Origin: Acidimicrobiales bacterium
Lineage (GTDB): Bacteria; Actinomycetota; Acidimicrobiia; Acidimicrobiales; Iamiaceae
NCBI GenBank assembly: GCA_035630295.1
Contig: DASQKY010000023.1
Location: 29,433 to 93,432 of the forward strand
Length of the DNA stretch: 64,000 nt
Reading direction: 5' to 3'
The notes beneath the pieces were generated by a model. It worked only from the letters and a program-made list of their open reading frames with translations, had not been told where the DNA came from and did no database searches. The translations under genes were made by a program, and so were the position numbers. Shown piece after piece: positions 39,796 to 47,450 of the stretch. The number at the start of each line of letters is the position of its first letter. Position 1 is the first letter of the stretch.

Positions 39796-40399
39796 TGAAG
39801 CGCATGGCTTCCTGACGGGTGGCCACGTTGGTGCGGAACAGGCCCCGCACCGCCGAGGTCACCGTCGAGGTCCCGGCCTTGCGCACCCCCCGCATGGACA
39901 TGCACAGGTGCTCGGCCTCCACCACCACCATCACGCCCTTGGGCTCCAGGCCCTCGGCCAGGGCGTCGGCCACCTGCGAGGTGAGGCGCTCCTGCACCTG
40001 GGGCCGGCGGGCGTAGCCGTCGACCAGGCGGGCCACCTTGGACAGGCCGATGATCCGGCCGTCGTCGTTGGGGATGTAGGCCACGTGCGCCGTCCCGATG
40101 AACGGCACCAGGTGGTGCTCGCACACCGAGTAGAGCGGGATGTCGCGGACCATGACCATCTCGTCGTGGTCGGCCTCGAAGGTGGTCTTCAGGTGCTGGC
40201 GGGGGTCCTCGTGGAGGCCGGAGGCCACCTCGGCCCACAGGCGGGCCACCCGCTCGGGGGTGGCGGCCAGGCCGTCGCGCCCGGTGTCCTCGCCGATGGC
40301 CTCCAGCAGCTCGCGCACGGCAGCGGCCACCCGCTCCTCGTCCACCCCGGCCCCGGGTCCGGTGGGGGGCAGCACCGGCACCGGCCCGTCGCCGGTCAC
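39776..40399 (-). CDS. folE: GTP cyclohydrolase I
   Basis: Converts GTP to dihydroneopterin triphosphate, the entry to folate synthesis. The 207-residue protein has [20 protein letters not shown] with the zinc Cys and His, [40 protein letters not shown] and [15 protein letters not shown] with the second zinc Cys. The GTG at 40397-40399 overlaps the hpt stop by 4 nt. The hpt-folE junction lacks the ftsH gene found there in mycobacteria. The last 20 bp overlap the convergent oxidoreductase gene. Confidence 0.96.
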
Positions 40400-40950
40400 G
40401 GCGCCCCCCGGAAGGTGCGGATGTCGGGCAGGTTGCGGTAGCGCTCGGCCACGTCGAGGCCGAACCCGATGACGAACTCGGGCGGGATGGGGAAGCCCAC
40501 GTAGCGCAGGTCGAGGTCGCCCTTCTGCTGCCCCTCCCGGAGGAGCAGGGCGCACACCTCCAGGCTGGCCGGGCCGCGGGCCTGCAGGTTGCGGCGCAGG
40601 TACTGGAGGGTCAGGCCGCTGTCGATGATGTCCTCGACGATGATCACGTCGCGGCCCGACAGGTCGAGGTCGAGGTCCTTGACGATGCGGACGACGCCGC
40701 TGGTCTTGGTGGCCGCGCCGTAGGACGAGACGGCCATGAAGTCACACTCCACGGGCAGGTCGATGGCCCGGGCCAGGTCGGCCATGAACACGAAGGCGCC
40801 CTTCAGCACGCCGACGAGGAGGGGAGCCCGGCCCTGGTAGTCGGCGGTGATGCGGGCGCCCAGCTCGGCGATCCGGGCCGCGATGTCGGCCGCGCCGACG
40901 ACCACGTCGCCCAGGGCGGGATCGTCGGGGCCGGGGCTCGGCGTCTCCAT
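40396..40950 (-). CDS. hpt: Hypoxanthine(-guanine) phosphoribosyltransferase
   Basis: Purine salvage enzyme using PRPP. The 184-residue protein has [20 protein letters not shown], the flexible-loop block [20 protein letters not shown], the PRPP motif [17 protein letters not shown], and [20 protein letters not shown] at the end. Length and motifs are standard. It is coupled to folE by a 4-nt overlap, a purine-pterin grouping. A TACCGT box lies 7 nt before the ATG. Confidence 0.96.
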   Translation of the reverse strand: METPSPGPDDPALGDVVVGAADIAARIAELGARITADYQGRAPLLVGVLKGAFVFMADLARAIDLPVECDFMAVSSYGAATKTSGVVRIVKDLDLDLSGRDVIIVEDIIDSGLTLQYLRRNLQARGPASLEVCALLLREGQQKGDLDLRYVGFPIPPEFVIGFGLDVAERYRNLPDIRTFRGAP

Positions 40951-40957
40951 CGGCGGA

Positions 40958-40963
40958 ACGGTA
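40958..40963 (-). promoter_or_regulatory. Leaderless -10 box (TACCGT) of hpt
   Basis: TACCGT on the minus strand, 7 nt before the hpt ATG, in the 59-nt gap after tsaD. Confidence 0.5.
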
Positions 40964-41009
40964 CCGGCTGGCCCGCGGCCGGCCCGCACCCCTCCCCCGC
41001 CCGGGCCGC

Positions 41010-42044
41010 TCAGAGGCCGAGGCCGGGGAGGGCGCCGGTGTCGAGGGGGCTGGGGCCGTCGGCCCGGAGGCGGTGCCAGCCGGCGGCGGCCACCATGGCC
41101 GCGTTGTCGGTGCACATGGCCGGGGTGGGCAGCGACACCCGCAGCCCGGCCTCGTCCCCGGCCTCCACCACCCGGCTCCGCAGCAGGGAGTTGGCGGCCA
41201 CGCCCCCGCCCAGGCAGAGGCCCCGGGCCCCGACCTGCTCGGCGGCCCGGAGGGCCTTGGCCACCAGCACGTCGACCACCGCGGCCTGGAACGAGGCGGC
41301 GATGTCCTCCGTGGTGGCATCGGGGTGGCGCCGGCAGTGGGTGATGACCGCCGTCTTCAGCCCCGAGAACGACAGGTCCAGCCCGTCGTCGAGCATGGCC
41401 CGCGGGAAGCGGATGGCCTCGGGGTCGCCCTGGCGGGCGGCGGCGTCGATGGCCGGCCCGCCCGGGTAGGCCAGGCCCAGGTAGCGGGCCACCTTGTCGA
41501 AGGCCTCGCCGGCGGCGTCGTCCACGGTGCCGCCCAGCACCTCGTACGAGCCGGGGGCGTCCATGGCCACCAGCAGGGTGTGGCCCCCCGAGACCAGCAG
41601 CACCACCACCGGCAGGTCCAGGTCCGGGTCGTCGAGGAGGGCGGCGTGGAGGTGGGCCTCCAGGTGGTTGACGGCCACGAAGGGCACGTCCCACACCAGG
41701 GCCAGGGCCTTGGCCGTGGCCACGCCGACCAGCAGGGCGCCCACCAGGCCCGGGCCGTAGGTGGCGGCCACCGCGCCGACCTCGTCGTCGGCCACCCCGC
41801 TCTCGACCAGGGCCTCGGCCACCACCGGGGTGAGCAGCTCGACGTGGGCCCGGCTGGCCACCTCGGGCACCACGCCGCCGTAGCGGGCGTGCACGTCGAC
41901 CTGGCTGGAGACCACCGAGGAACGCACCTGGCGCCCGCCGACCACGACGGCGGCCGCCGTCTCGTCGCACGAGGTCTCGATGCCGAGCACGGCCAGCTGG
42001 CCCATGTCGGCCGGCGGCGTCCAGAGGGGCGCGGCGGTCGTCAC
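41010..42044 (-). CDS. tsaD: tRNA N6-threonylcarbamoyl transferase TsaD
   Basis: Catalytic subunit that transfers the threonylcarbamoyl group to A37 of tRNA, working with TsaB and TsaE. The 344-residue protein has VLGIETSCDETAAAVV, YGGVVPEVASRAHVELL (HxxxH metal site is EVASRAHVE), GPGLVGALLVGVATAKALAL, VNHLEAHLHAALL, VSGGHTLLVAM, LDLSFSGLKTAV and LCLGGGVAANSLLR. The GTG overlaps the rimI stop by 4 nt. A 13-residue tail before the core is typical of the start choice. Confidence 0.97.
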   Translation of the reverse strand: MTTAAPLWTPPADMGQLAVLGIETSCDETAAAVVVGGRQVRSSVVSSQVDVHARYGGVVPEVASRAHVELLTPVVAEALVESGVADDEVGAVAATYGPGLVGALLVGVATAKALALVWDVPFVAVNHLEAHLHAALLDDPDLDLPVVVLLVSGGHTLLVAMDAPGSYEVLGGTVDDAAGEAFDKVARYLGLAYPGGPAIDAAARQGDPEAIRFPRAMLDDGLDLSFSGLKTAVITHCRRHPDATTEDIAASFQAAVVDVLVAKALRAAEQVGARGLCLGGGVAANSLLRSRVVEAGDEAGLRVSLPTPAMCTDNAAMVAAAGWHRLRADGPSPLDTGALPGLGL

Positions 42045-42679
42045 GGCTGCCGCACCCCCTGCACCAGGCTGGGCGCAGGCAGGCCGGCCTCGATGCGGGC
42101 CAGGCGGGCGGCGTAGGGCTCGCCCTGCACGTCGATCGCCCACATGATCAGCGCGTCCTCCCGGTTGTCCACGTAGTACGCCTTGCGCACCCCGGAGGGG
42201 GCGAAGCCGAAGCGGCGGTAGAGGGCTTGGGCCCCCCGGTTGGAGGCCCGGACCTCCAGCGTGACCCGCTCGGCCCCGAGGGCGACGGCCTCGCGCAGCA
42301 GCACCAGCAGCACCCGGGTGGCGATGCCCTGGCGCTGGTGGACCGGGGCCACGGCCACGGTGGTGACGTGGGCGTCGTCGACGATGACCATCAGGCCGGC
42401 GTAGCCGACCACCGTGCTCCCCTGGCGGGCCACGAGGTAGCTGCGGCCCTCGGTGGTGGCCAGCTCGCCGAGGTAGAGGGCCAGGGACCAGGGCCGGGTG
42501 TAGACGGCGTTGTCGATGCGCAGCACCTGGCGCAGGTGGCGCCGGCGCATGGGGGTGATGACCAGCCGACCGGGCGCCCCGGGGGCCGACGGGGCCGACG
42601 GCCCGCCCGGGGGGTCGTGGGGGCCGGGTCGGGCGCCGGGCAGCGGTGGCCGGCGATCGGGCTCGGGGACGGCAGCCAT
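42041..42679 (-). CDS. rimI: Ribosomal protein alanine N-acetyltransferase-like GNAT (RimI)
   Basis: GNAT acetyltransferase of 212 residues. After a 45-residue Pro/Gly-rich N-terminus come ITPMRRRHLRQVLRIDNAVY, RPWSLALYLGELATTEGRSY, VVGYAGLMVIVDDAHVTTVA, VAPVHQRQGIATRVLLVLL (acetyl-CoA loop QRQGIA) and LEVRASNRGAQALYRRFGFA. RimI acetylates the N-terminus of S18 in E. coli; actinobacterial homologues in the t6A cluster have broader specificity. The ATG overlaps the tsaB stop by one nt; GTG at 42682 is an alternative. Confidence 0.92.
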   Translation of the reverse strand: MAAVPEPDRRPPLPGARPGPHDPPGGPSAPSAPGAPGRLVITPMRRRHLRQVLRIDNAVYTRPWSLALYLGELATTEGRSYLVARQGSTVVGYAGLMVIVDDAHVTTVAVAPVHQRQGIATRVLLVLLREAVALGAERVTLEVRASNRGAQALYRRFGFAPSGVRKAYYVDNREDALIMWAIDVQGEPYAARLARIEAGLPAPSLVQGVRQP

Positions 42680-43401
42680 CACGCCTCCCCGATCGGGGCG
42701 GGGGACAGGCCGGCCCTGGTGGCCCAGCCGATCTCGGCGTCGGGCTTGCGCAGGTACGTGGGCGTGACCTCCCACACGGGCACCCACTCCTCGCGCAGGG
42801 CCCGGGCGTGGGCCAGCAGGACCAGGTCGCGGGCCGAGGGGTGGACGATGCCGTGGGCGCCCACCTCCACCTGGAGGACGTCGCGGAACACCTCGGCGTA
42901 GCGGAGGGCCCCGTCCCCCACCACCAGCACGTCCTCACCCAGGGCCTGCAGCTCGGCCACCAGGTCCGGGGGTGTGCTGACCCGGGGCTCGGTGACCCGC
43001 TGGACGCCGCCGGGCACGGCCCGGTAGAGGGCCGAGAACAGCTCGCCCCGGCGGGCGTCGACGACCGCGGCGATGACCCGGTCGCTGAAGCGGGCCGGGA
43101 AGGCCAGGAGGTCGAGGCTGGAGATGGGGATGACCGGCACCCGGAGGGCCTGGGCCATGGCCTTGGCCGTGGCCACCCCCACCCGCAGGCCGGTGAAGAG
43201 GCCGGGGCCGGTGTCGACGGCGATGGCGCCCAGGTCGGACAGCTCGATGCGGGCCTGGCGGCGCACGAAGTCGATCGACGGGATCAGCGCCTCGGCGTGG
43301 CGCCGGGTGCGGGCCGAGTGGGCCGAGGCCAGGACCCCCTCGTGGCCGCCGACGGCGCACCCCACCTGGGCGGTGGCCGACTCGATGCCGAGGATCAGCA
43401 C
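42679..43401 (-). CDS. tsaB: t6A complex subunit TsaB
   Basis: Non-catalytic partner of TsaD in tRNA t6A synthesis. The 240-residue protein has LILGIESATAQVGCAVGG, RTRRHAEALIPSIDFV, LGAIAVDTGPGLFTGLRVGV and ATAKAMAQALRVPVIPISSL. The second half (DARRGELFSALYRAVPGG) is also typical. The GTG at 43399-43401 has a GGAGG site and overlaps tsaE by 7 nt. It sits between tsaE and rimI, the conserved order. Confidence 0.95.
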   Translation of the reverse strand: MLILGIESATAQVGCAVGGHEGVLASAHSARTRRHAEALIPSIDFVRRQARIELSDLGAIAVDTGPGLFTGLRVGVATAKAMAQALRVPVIPISSLDLLAFPARFSDRVIAAVVDARRGELFSALYRAVPGGVQRVTEPRVSTPPDLVAELQALGEDVLVVGDGALRYAEVFRDVLQVEVGAHGIVHPSARDLVLLAHARALREEWVPVWEVTPTYLRKPDAEIGWATRAGLSPAPIGEA

Positions 43402-43946
43402 GCCTCCGCCTCCCAGGGGGCGAGGACGGCCCGCAGGCCGTCGGACCGGGCCGACCAGGCGGCACCCACCGGGCGCAGGTGCCAGCAACGTGGCTCGTCG
43501 CCGGGGTGGTCGCCGGCCGGGCCGGCGTCGCTGCCGGGGGCGAGGGGGGCGAAGGTGATGCGGATCTCCAGGTAGGAGGCGGGCAGCACGGGCAGCAGGG
43601 CGTCGCCCCACTCGATCACCACCACCCCCCCGTCGTCGATCATCTCGGCCAGGCCCAGGTCGAGGGCCTCGTGGAGGTGCTCCAGCCGGTAGGCGTCGAG
43701 GTGGTGGACCAGGAGGCGCCCGCCCTCGTAGGTCTGGGCGATGGTGAAGGTCGGGCTGGTGATGCGGGTGGGGACGCCCAGCCCGGCCCCCAGGCCCTGG
43801 GTGAAGGCCGTCTTGCCGGCGCCCATCTCCCCCGACAGCAGGAGCAGGTCGCCGGGCCGCAAGAGGTCGGCCAGGGCCGTGGCCAGGGCGCCGGTCTCGG
43901 CGGGGGAGGTGGTGCGGGCGAGCACGGGATCAGCGGCGACGCTCAT
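43395..43946 (-). CDS. tsaE: t6A complex ATPase TsaE
   Basis: ATPase that regenerates the TsaB-TsaD complex after each t6A transfer. The 183-residue protein has LLLLSGEMGAGKTAFTQGLG (P-loop), RITSPTFTIAQTYEGG, VHHLDAYRLEHLHEALDLG and VVVIEWGDALL. I use the ATG at 43944-43946. A CTG at 43986-43988, exactly 7 nt after a TACGCT box, is in frame and would add 14 residues. No strong ribosome-binding site separates the two options. Confidence 0.92.
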   Translation of the reverse strand: MSVAADPVLARTTSPAETGALATALADLLRPGDLLLLSGEMGAGKTAFTQGLGAGLGVPTRITSPTFTIAQTYEGGRLLVHHLDAYRLEHLHEALDLGLAEMIDDGGVVVIEWGDALLPVLPASYLEIRITFAPLAPGSDAGPAGDHPGDEPRCWHLRPVGAAWSARSDGLRAVLAPWEAEAC

Positions 43947-43995
43947 GGGTCGGGCCGGGCCCCACGGTGCGGGGTTGGCGGCGAGCAGCCCCCGG

Positions 43996-44001
43996 AGCGT
44001 A
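43996..44001 (-). promoter_or_regulatory. -10 box (TACGCT) of the tsaE-tsaB-rimI-tsaD operon
   Basis: TACGCT on the minus strand would start transcription near 43988, where an in-frame CTG lies. The transcript would otherwise have a 42-nt leader to the ATG at 43946. Confidence 0.45.
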
Positions 44002-44078
44002 CCGCCGGGGCCGGACCCGCGGCCCGTCCCGGCAGATCGTGACGGCCAGGAGACGGAGAGGTGACCGAGAAGGAGGGA

Positions 44079-44103
44079 TCGACGGCCCCCCGTCGAAGGG
44101 GGG
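44079..44103 (+). promoter_or_regulatory. Mutually exclusive hairpins over the protease ribosome-binding site
   Basis: Two stems share bases 44086-44095. Stem 1 is TCGACGG-CCCC-CCGTCGA (44079-44096), a 7-bp perfect stem that leaves the site free. Stem 2 pairs CCCCCC (44086-44091) with GGGGGG (44098-44103), hiding the G-run ribosome-binding site 3 nt before the ATG. The arrangement would allow translational switching by temperature, ligand or protein. Seen in sequence; the function is untested. Confidence 0.35.
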
Positions 44104-44106
44104 AAC

Positions 44107-44994
44107 ATGACGCGACCCGCCCTCCCCCGCTCCGTCGCCCTCGCGCTGGCCCTCGGCCTGGCGCTCGCCGCCTCCCTCTCCGCCCCGAGCTCTGCCGCTC
44201 CCACCTTCGCCCCCGCCGGCGAGGCCACCATCACCCCTGGCGTCCAGATGCTGACCCAGGGCGCCCAGTGCACGGCCAACTTCGTCTTCTCCGACGGGGT
44301 CGACGTCTTCCTGGGCTACGCCGCCCACTGCGCCGGCACCGGCGCGGCCACCGACACCAACGGGTGTGACGCCGGCACCCTGCCCCTGGGCACGGCGGTG
44401 GAGGTGGAGGGGGCCGACCACCCCGGCACGTTGGCCTACAGCTCGTGGGTCACCATGCAGGCCGTGGGCGAGGCCGACCCGGACGCCTGCGCCTACAACG
44501 ACCTGGCCCTGGTGCGCATCGACCCGGCCGACACGAGCAAGGTCAACCCCTCCATCCCCCACTGGGGCGGCCCCACCGGCCTGGACACCGACGGCGTGCC
44601 GGCCGGGGAGCGGGTCTACAGCTACGGCAACTCCAGCCTCCGCCAGGGCATCGCCCTCCTCAGCCCCAAGACCGGCATCAGCCTGGGCACCTCGGGCAAC
44701 GGCTGGACGCACCCCGTCTACACCGTCTCCCCCGGCATCCCCGGCGACTCCGGCAGCGCCTTCCTCGACGCCGAGGGCCGGGCCCTGGGCGTGCTGAGCA
44801 CCCTGGCCCTCGCACCCCTGCCCCTCAGCAACAACGTGTCGGACCTGAGCCGGGGCCTCGACTACATGCGGGCCCACACCGGCCTCGACGCCGTGCAGCT
44901 GGCCGCCGGCACCGAGGCCTTCGACGGGGCCCGGCTCCCGCTCGGCACCGGCGGGGGCAGCGGGCTGGGCGGCCTGGGCGGCCTGGGCTCCTGA
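44107..44994 (+). CDS. Secreted trypsin-like serine protease
   Basis: An exported protease of the S1 (chymotrypsin-like) fold, 295 residues. Residues 1-31 form a Sec signal peptide (basic start, LALALGLALAASLSA core, SSAA cleavage region). The catalytic triad is visible: His in GYAAHCAGTG, Asp in YNDLALVRIDP and Ser in GIPGDSGSAFLD. Cys residues could form disulfides. The last 20 residues are a Gly/Leu/Ser-rich tail. No membrane anchor or sortase motif is seen, so the enzyme is probably released or bound loosely. It is divergent from the tsaE operon. Confidence 0.88.
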   Translation: MTRPALPRSVALALALGLALAASLSAPSSAAPTFAPAGEATITPGVQMLTQGAQCTANFVFSDGVDVFLGYAAHCAGTGAATDTNGCDAGTLPLGTAVEVEGADHPGTLAYSSWVTMQAVGEADPDACAYNDLALVRIDPADTSKVNPSIPHWGGPTGLDTDGVPAGERVYSYGNSSLRQGIALLSPKTGISLGTSGNGWTHPVYTVSPGIPGDSGSAFLDAEGRALGVLSTLALAPLPLSNNVSDLSRGLDYMRAHTGLDAVQLAAGTEAFDGARLPLGTGGGSGLGGLGGLGS

Positions 44995-45080
44995 CCCACG
45001 GGACCGCCGGCACCGACCGCCGGTCCCTCGCTCCCAGGGGGCGCGCCGGCCCGACCCCGGGGCGCCCCCTGCCCTCCACG

Positions 45081-45126
45081 AACCGAGCACGGAACAACCG
45101 GCATGTCGGGTACTTCCGTGCCCAGT
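45081..45126. repeat. 47-nt palindromic intergenic repeat, copy B1
   Basis: Outer arms AACCGAGCACGGAAC and TTCCGTGCCCAGT around the core ACCGGCATGTCGGG. It is paired with copy B2, which starts 61 nt to the right. It lies in the 207-nt gap between the protease and the convergent peptidase. Confidence 0.85.
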
Positions 45127-45128
45127 CC

Positions 45129-45144
45129 GCTCGGCGCGCCGAGC
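45129..45144. repeat. 16-bp perfect palindrome between repeat copies
   Basis: GCTCGGCGCGCCGAGC reads the same on both strands and fills the space between copies B1 and B2. It could be a hairpin on its own or a protein-binding site. Confidence 0.7.
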
Positions 45145-45187
45145 CGAGCACGGATCAGCCGGGATGTCGGGCACTTTCGTGCCCGCT
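45142..45187. repeat. 47-nt palindromic intergenic repeat, copy B2
   Basis: Second copy of the pair: outer arms AGCCGAGCACGGATC and TTTCGTGCCCGCT, core AGCCGGGATGTCGGG. Its start is exactly 61 nt from copy B1, the same period as copies C1 and C2. Confidence 0.85.
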
Positions 45188-45201
45188 CTGTTGGCGTTCG
45201 A

Positions 45202-46083
45202 TCACCTCAGGGACCGGACGGCGCGCTCCACCGCGGCGACGGCCAGGAGACGGACGTGGTCGACGGGGGCCTCCACTTGGCCGGTGGCGGCGGCCACCAG
45301 GGCGTCGCCGTCGACCCGGGTGTGAGCCGGGACCAGCGAGCGGGCCAGGCCGTCGTGGCCGCCCTGGGCCACGACCAGGCACCCGACCTTGTCCAGGCGG
45401 GCGTTGGTGGCGACGATGCCGATGGTGGTGTTGCCCACGGGCGACGGACCCGAGGGCAGCGGGCCCAGGGGTGGCGGGCCGAGGCCCGACACCAGATCCT
45501 CCACCCCGTCCAGGCCCCGGCCGTCCCCGTCGATGGATCCGTGGGCGTTCACGGCCAGCAGGACCGACACCACCAGGTCCCCGGCCCGGACCGTGGCTCC
45601 GACCAGGCCACCCGGGCGGGCGGAGTCGGGCCCCTGCCAGCCGCCCACGGTGGCCCCGGCTCCGGCCCCCACCGGCCCGTGGTCGATCGGCCCGGGGCGG
45701 GCATCGTCGCAGGCGGCCCGGCCCTGGGCCGGCCCCGGGCGCACCGAGGCCGAGCCCACGGCCAGGTCGTAGAGGGCCAGGGCGGGCACGATGGGCACCG
45801 GGCCGGCCGGGGTCGGGAAGCCCCGGCCTCGCTCCTCCAGCCAGCCCGTCACCCCGTCGGCCGCGGCCAGCCCGAAGGCCGACCCTCCGGTGAGCACCAC
45901 GGCATCGATCCGGTCCACCAGGCGGTCGGGGGCCAGCAGGTCGAGCTCTCGGCTGGCCGGCGCCCCTCCCCGCACCTCGGCCGAGGCCACCGTCCCCTCC
46001 GGCACCAGGGCCACGGTGCAGCCGGTGCGGGCCCGGGTGTCGGTCCAGTGCCCGACCTCCACGCCACCCACGTCCGTCAGCAC
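45202..46083 (-). CDS. P1-family (DmpA/S58) peptidase
   Basis: Self-cleaving Ntn-type aminopeptidase or beta-aminopeptidase family protein of 293 residues. The family core is seen: VLTDVGGVEVGHWTDTRARTG at the start, VVLTGGSAFGLAAADGVTGW, VGAGAGATVGG and SPVGNTTIGIVATNARLDK. The last holds the usual autocleavage region before the nucleophile. Substrate not predictable. The GTG start overlaps the glycosyltransferase stop by 7 nt. Two Pro/Gly-rich insertions lie in the middle. Confidence 0.85.
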   Translation of the reverse strand: MLTDVGGVEVGHWTDTRARTGCTVALVPEGTVASAEVRGGAPASRELDLLAPDRLVDRIDAVVLTGGSAFGLAAADGVTGWLEERGRGFPTPAGPVPIVPALALYDLAVGSASVRPGPAQGRAACDDARPGPIDHGPVGAGAGATVGGWQGPDSARPGGLVGATVRAGDLVVSVLLAVNAHGSIDGDGRGLDGVEDLVSGLGPPPLGPLPSGPSPVGNTTIGIVATNARLDKVGCLVVAQGGHDGLARSLVPAHTRVDGDALVAAATGQVEAPVDHVRLLAVAAVERAVRSLR

Positions 46084-47213
46084 GCCGCCACCGGGACGTC
46101 GGCCGGCGGGCGGCCGGCGGCCACCTCCTCCAGCGCGGCGTCGTAGGCCGGGGCCAACACTGCCCAGTCGAAGCGGTCCATGCTGGCGGCCAGGCCCTCC
46201 ACCGCCACCCGGGCCCCGTCGAGGTCCTCCAGCACGTCGCGCAGGCGCCGCACCATGTCGCCGTAGGCGTCGTAGAGGACGACGTCGTGGTAGCCGGCCG
46301 GGACCACCTCGGGGTACGACAGCGACCGGGGCAGCAGGGGCACGGCCCCGGCCGCCATGGCCTCGACCATGGCCACGCCGAAGAACTCGTGGACCGCGGT
46401 GGACACCACCACCGCGGAGCGGCCCAGCAGCTCCACGTAGTCGGGCCGGGGCAGGTGGCCGGCGTGGACGAGGCGCGGCCCGAACCGCTCCTCGGCCTCG
46501 ATGAACTCCCGGGGGTCGGCCCGGGCGTTGGCCCCGGCCAGGGCGACCCGGAAGGCCAGGCCCTCGTGGTCGAGGCGCCGCAGGGCCCGGAAGAACAGGT
46601 CGGGGGCCTTGTCGTGGTCCCAGCGGTGGCTCCACAAGACGATGGGGGGCCCGTCGTCGACCACGTCCCGCCCGACCCGCACCGCCCCCACGTCGACCCC
46701 GACCGGCAGCACGGTGCACCGGGGGGTGACGGCGTCCAGCAGGTGGTCGTGGCGGTGGTCGGGGGGGCGCTCCAGCAGCTCGGGGAGGGCGTCGAAGAGG
46801 GCCGAGCGGTGGAAGGCCGAGTTCACGAAGATGTGGTCGGCGGCCAGCATCGAGGCCCAGTTGCGGTAGGCGATGTCGTCGTCGAGGGGCTCCCCGGTGA
46901 GGGCCACCCGGGCCGGCTGGGTCTCGTGCAGGTACAGGGCCACGGGCGTGGCCCCGATCCAGGCCCGGGCGTGGCCGCAGAAGGCGGGCACGTCGAGCAT
47001 GGAGCTGGCCAGCACCACGTCGGGGCGGCCGTGCTCGGCCACCACGGCGGCGGCCTGCTCGGACAGGGTCACGGCCCCGCCCCGCAGGCGCCAGCGCCAG
47101 TAGGCGCCCGGGTGGGAGACGACGTGGACCTCGTGGCCGCTGCGGGCGGCGTAGCCCTCGGCCCAGGCCTGGTGCGAACCGGTCAGCCACGGTTCGACCA
47201 GCAGCACCCGCAC
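46077..47213 (-). CDS. DUF3524 glycosyltransferase, queuosine-tRNA mannosyltransferase type
   Basis: A 378-residue GT-B glycosyltransferase whose N-terminal half is DUF3524. Matches to human GTDC1 include the start VLLVEPWLTGSHQAW, HPGAYWRWRLRGGAVTLS, LASSMLDVPAF, ALYLHETQPA, YRNWASMLAADHIFVNSAFH and PPDHRHDHLLDAVTPRCTVL. The C-terminal half has the usual donor site (STAVHEFFGVAMVEAMAAGA). GTDC1 adds mannose to queuosine in the tRNA(Asp) anticodon; a similar role here is inference. The GTG start is 2 nt after the previous stop. Confidence 0.85.
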   Translation of the reverse strand: MRVLLVEPWLTGSHQAWAEGYAARSGHEVHVVSHPGAYWRWRLRGGAVTLSEQAAAVVAEHGRPDVVLASSMLDVPAFCGHARAWIGATPVALYLHETQPARVALTGEPLDDDIAYRNWASMLAADHIFVNSAFHRSALFDALPELLERPPDHRHDHLLDAVTPRCTVLPVGVDVGAVRVGRDVVDDGPPIVLWSHRWDHDKAPDLFFRALRRLDHEGLAFRVALAGANARADPREFIEAEERFGPRLVHAGHLPRPDYVELLGRSAVVVSTAVHEFFGVAMVEAMAAGAVPLLPRSLSYPEVVPAGYHDVVLYDAYGDMVRRLRDVLEDLDGARVAVEGLAASMDRFDWAVLAPAYDAALEEVAAGRPPADVPVAAC

Positions 47214-47215
47214 GC

Positions 47216-47437
47216 TCAGCTCCCCCGGCCGGCCACGGCCGCGGGCCGGGGGGCGGTGCGGGCCGCCAGCGCCCGGATCAGCCTGGCCAGGGCCTCGGGC
47301 CGCCCCTGCATGAGCTGGTGGCCGGCGCCGGGCAGCACCGTGAGCTCGGCATCGGGCCGGCGTTCGGCGGCCAGGCCGGCCACGGCGCCCCCGACGCCGA
47401 CGCCGACGCCGACGAGCGTGCGGGTGGCGGGGCTCAC
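47216..47437 (-). CDS. 73-residue fragment resembling the end of an alpha/beta hydrolase
   Basis: Encodes a short protein whose middle, RPDAELTVLPGAGHQLMQGR, matches the last strand and catalytic-His loop of alpha/beta hydrolases. The nucleophile Ser, the acid and the rest of the fold are missing. The front is a Val/Gly alternation (LVGVGVGVGG) from a repetitive CGACGC stretch. A TAGGCT box 7 nt before the GTG, and a stop 2 nt before the glycosyltransferase, make it an expressed leader gene in this position, or a remnant of a deleted hydrolase gene. Confidence 0.5.
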   Translation of the reverse strand: MSPATRTLVGVGVGVGGAVAGLAAERRPDAELTVLPGAGHQLMQGRPEALARLIRALAARTAPRPAAVAGRGS

Positions 47438-47444
47438 GGCGCCG

Positions 47445-47450
47445 AGCCTA
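47445..47450 (-). promoter_or_regulatory. Leaderless -10 box (TAGGCT)
   Basis: TAGGCT on the minus strand, 7 nt before the GTG at 47437. Its first three bases are also the stop codon of alr. Confidence 0.5.
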
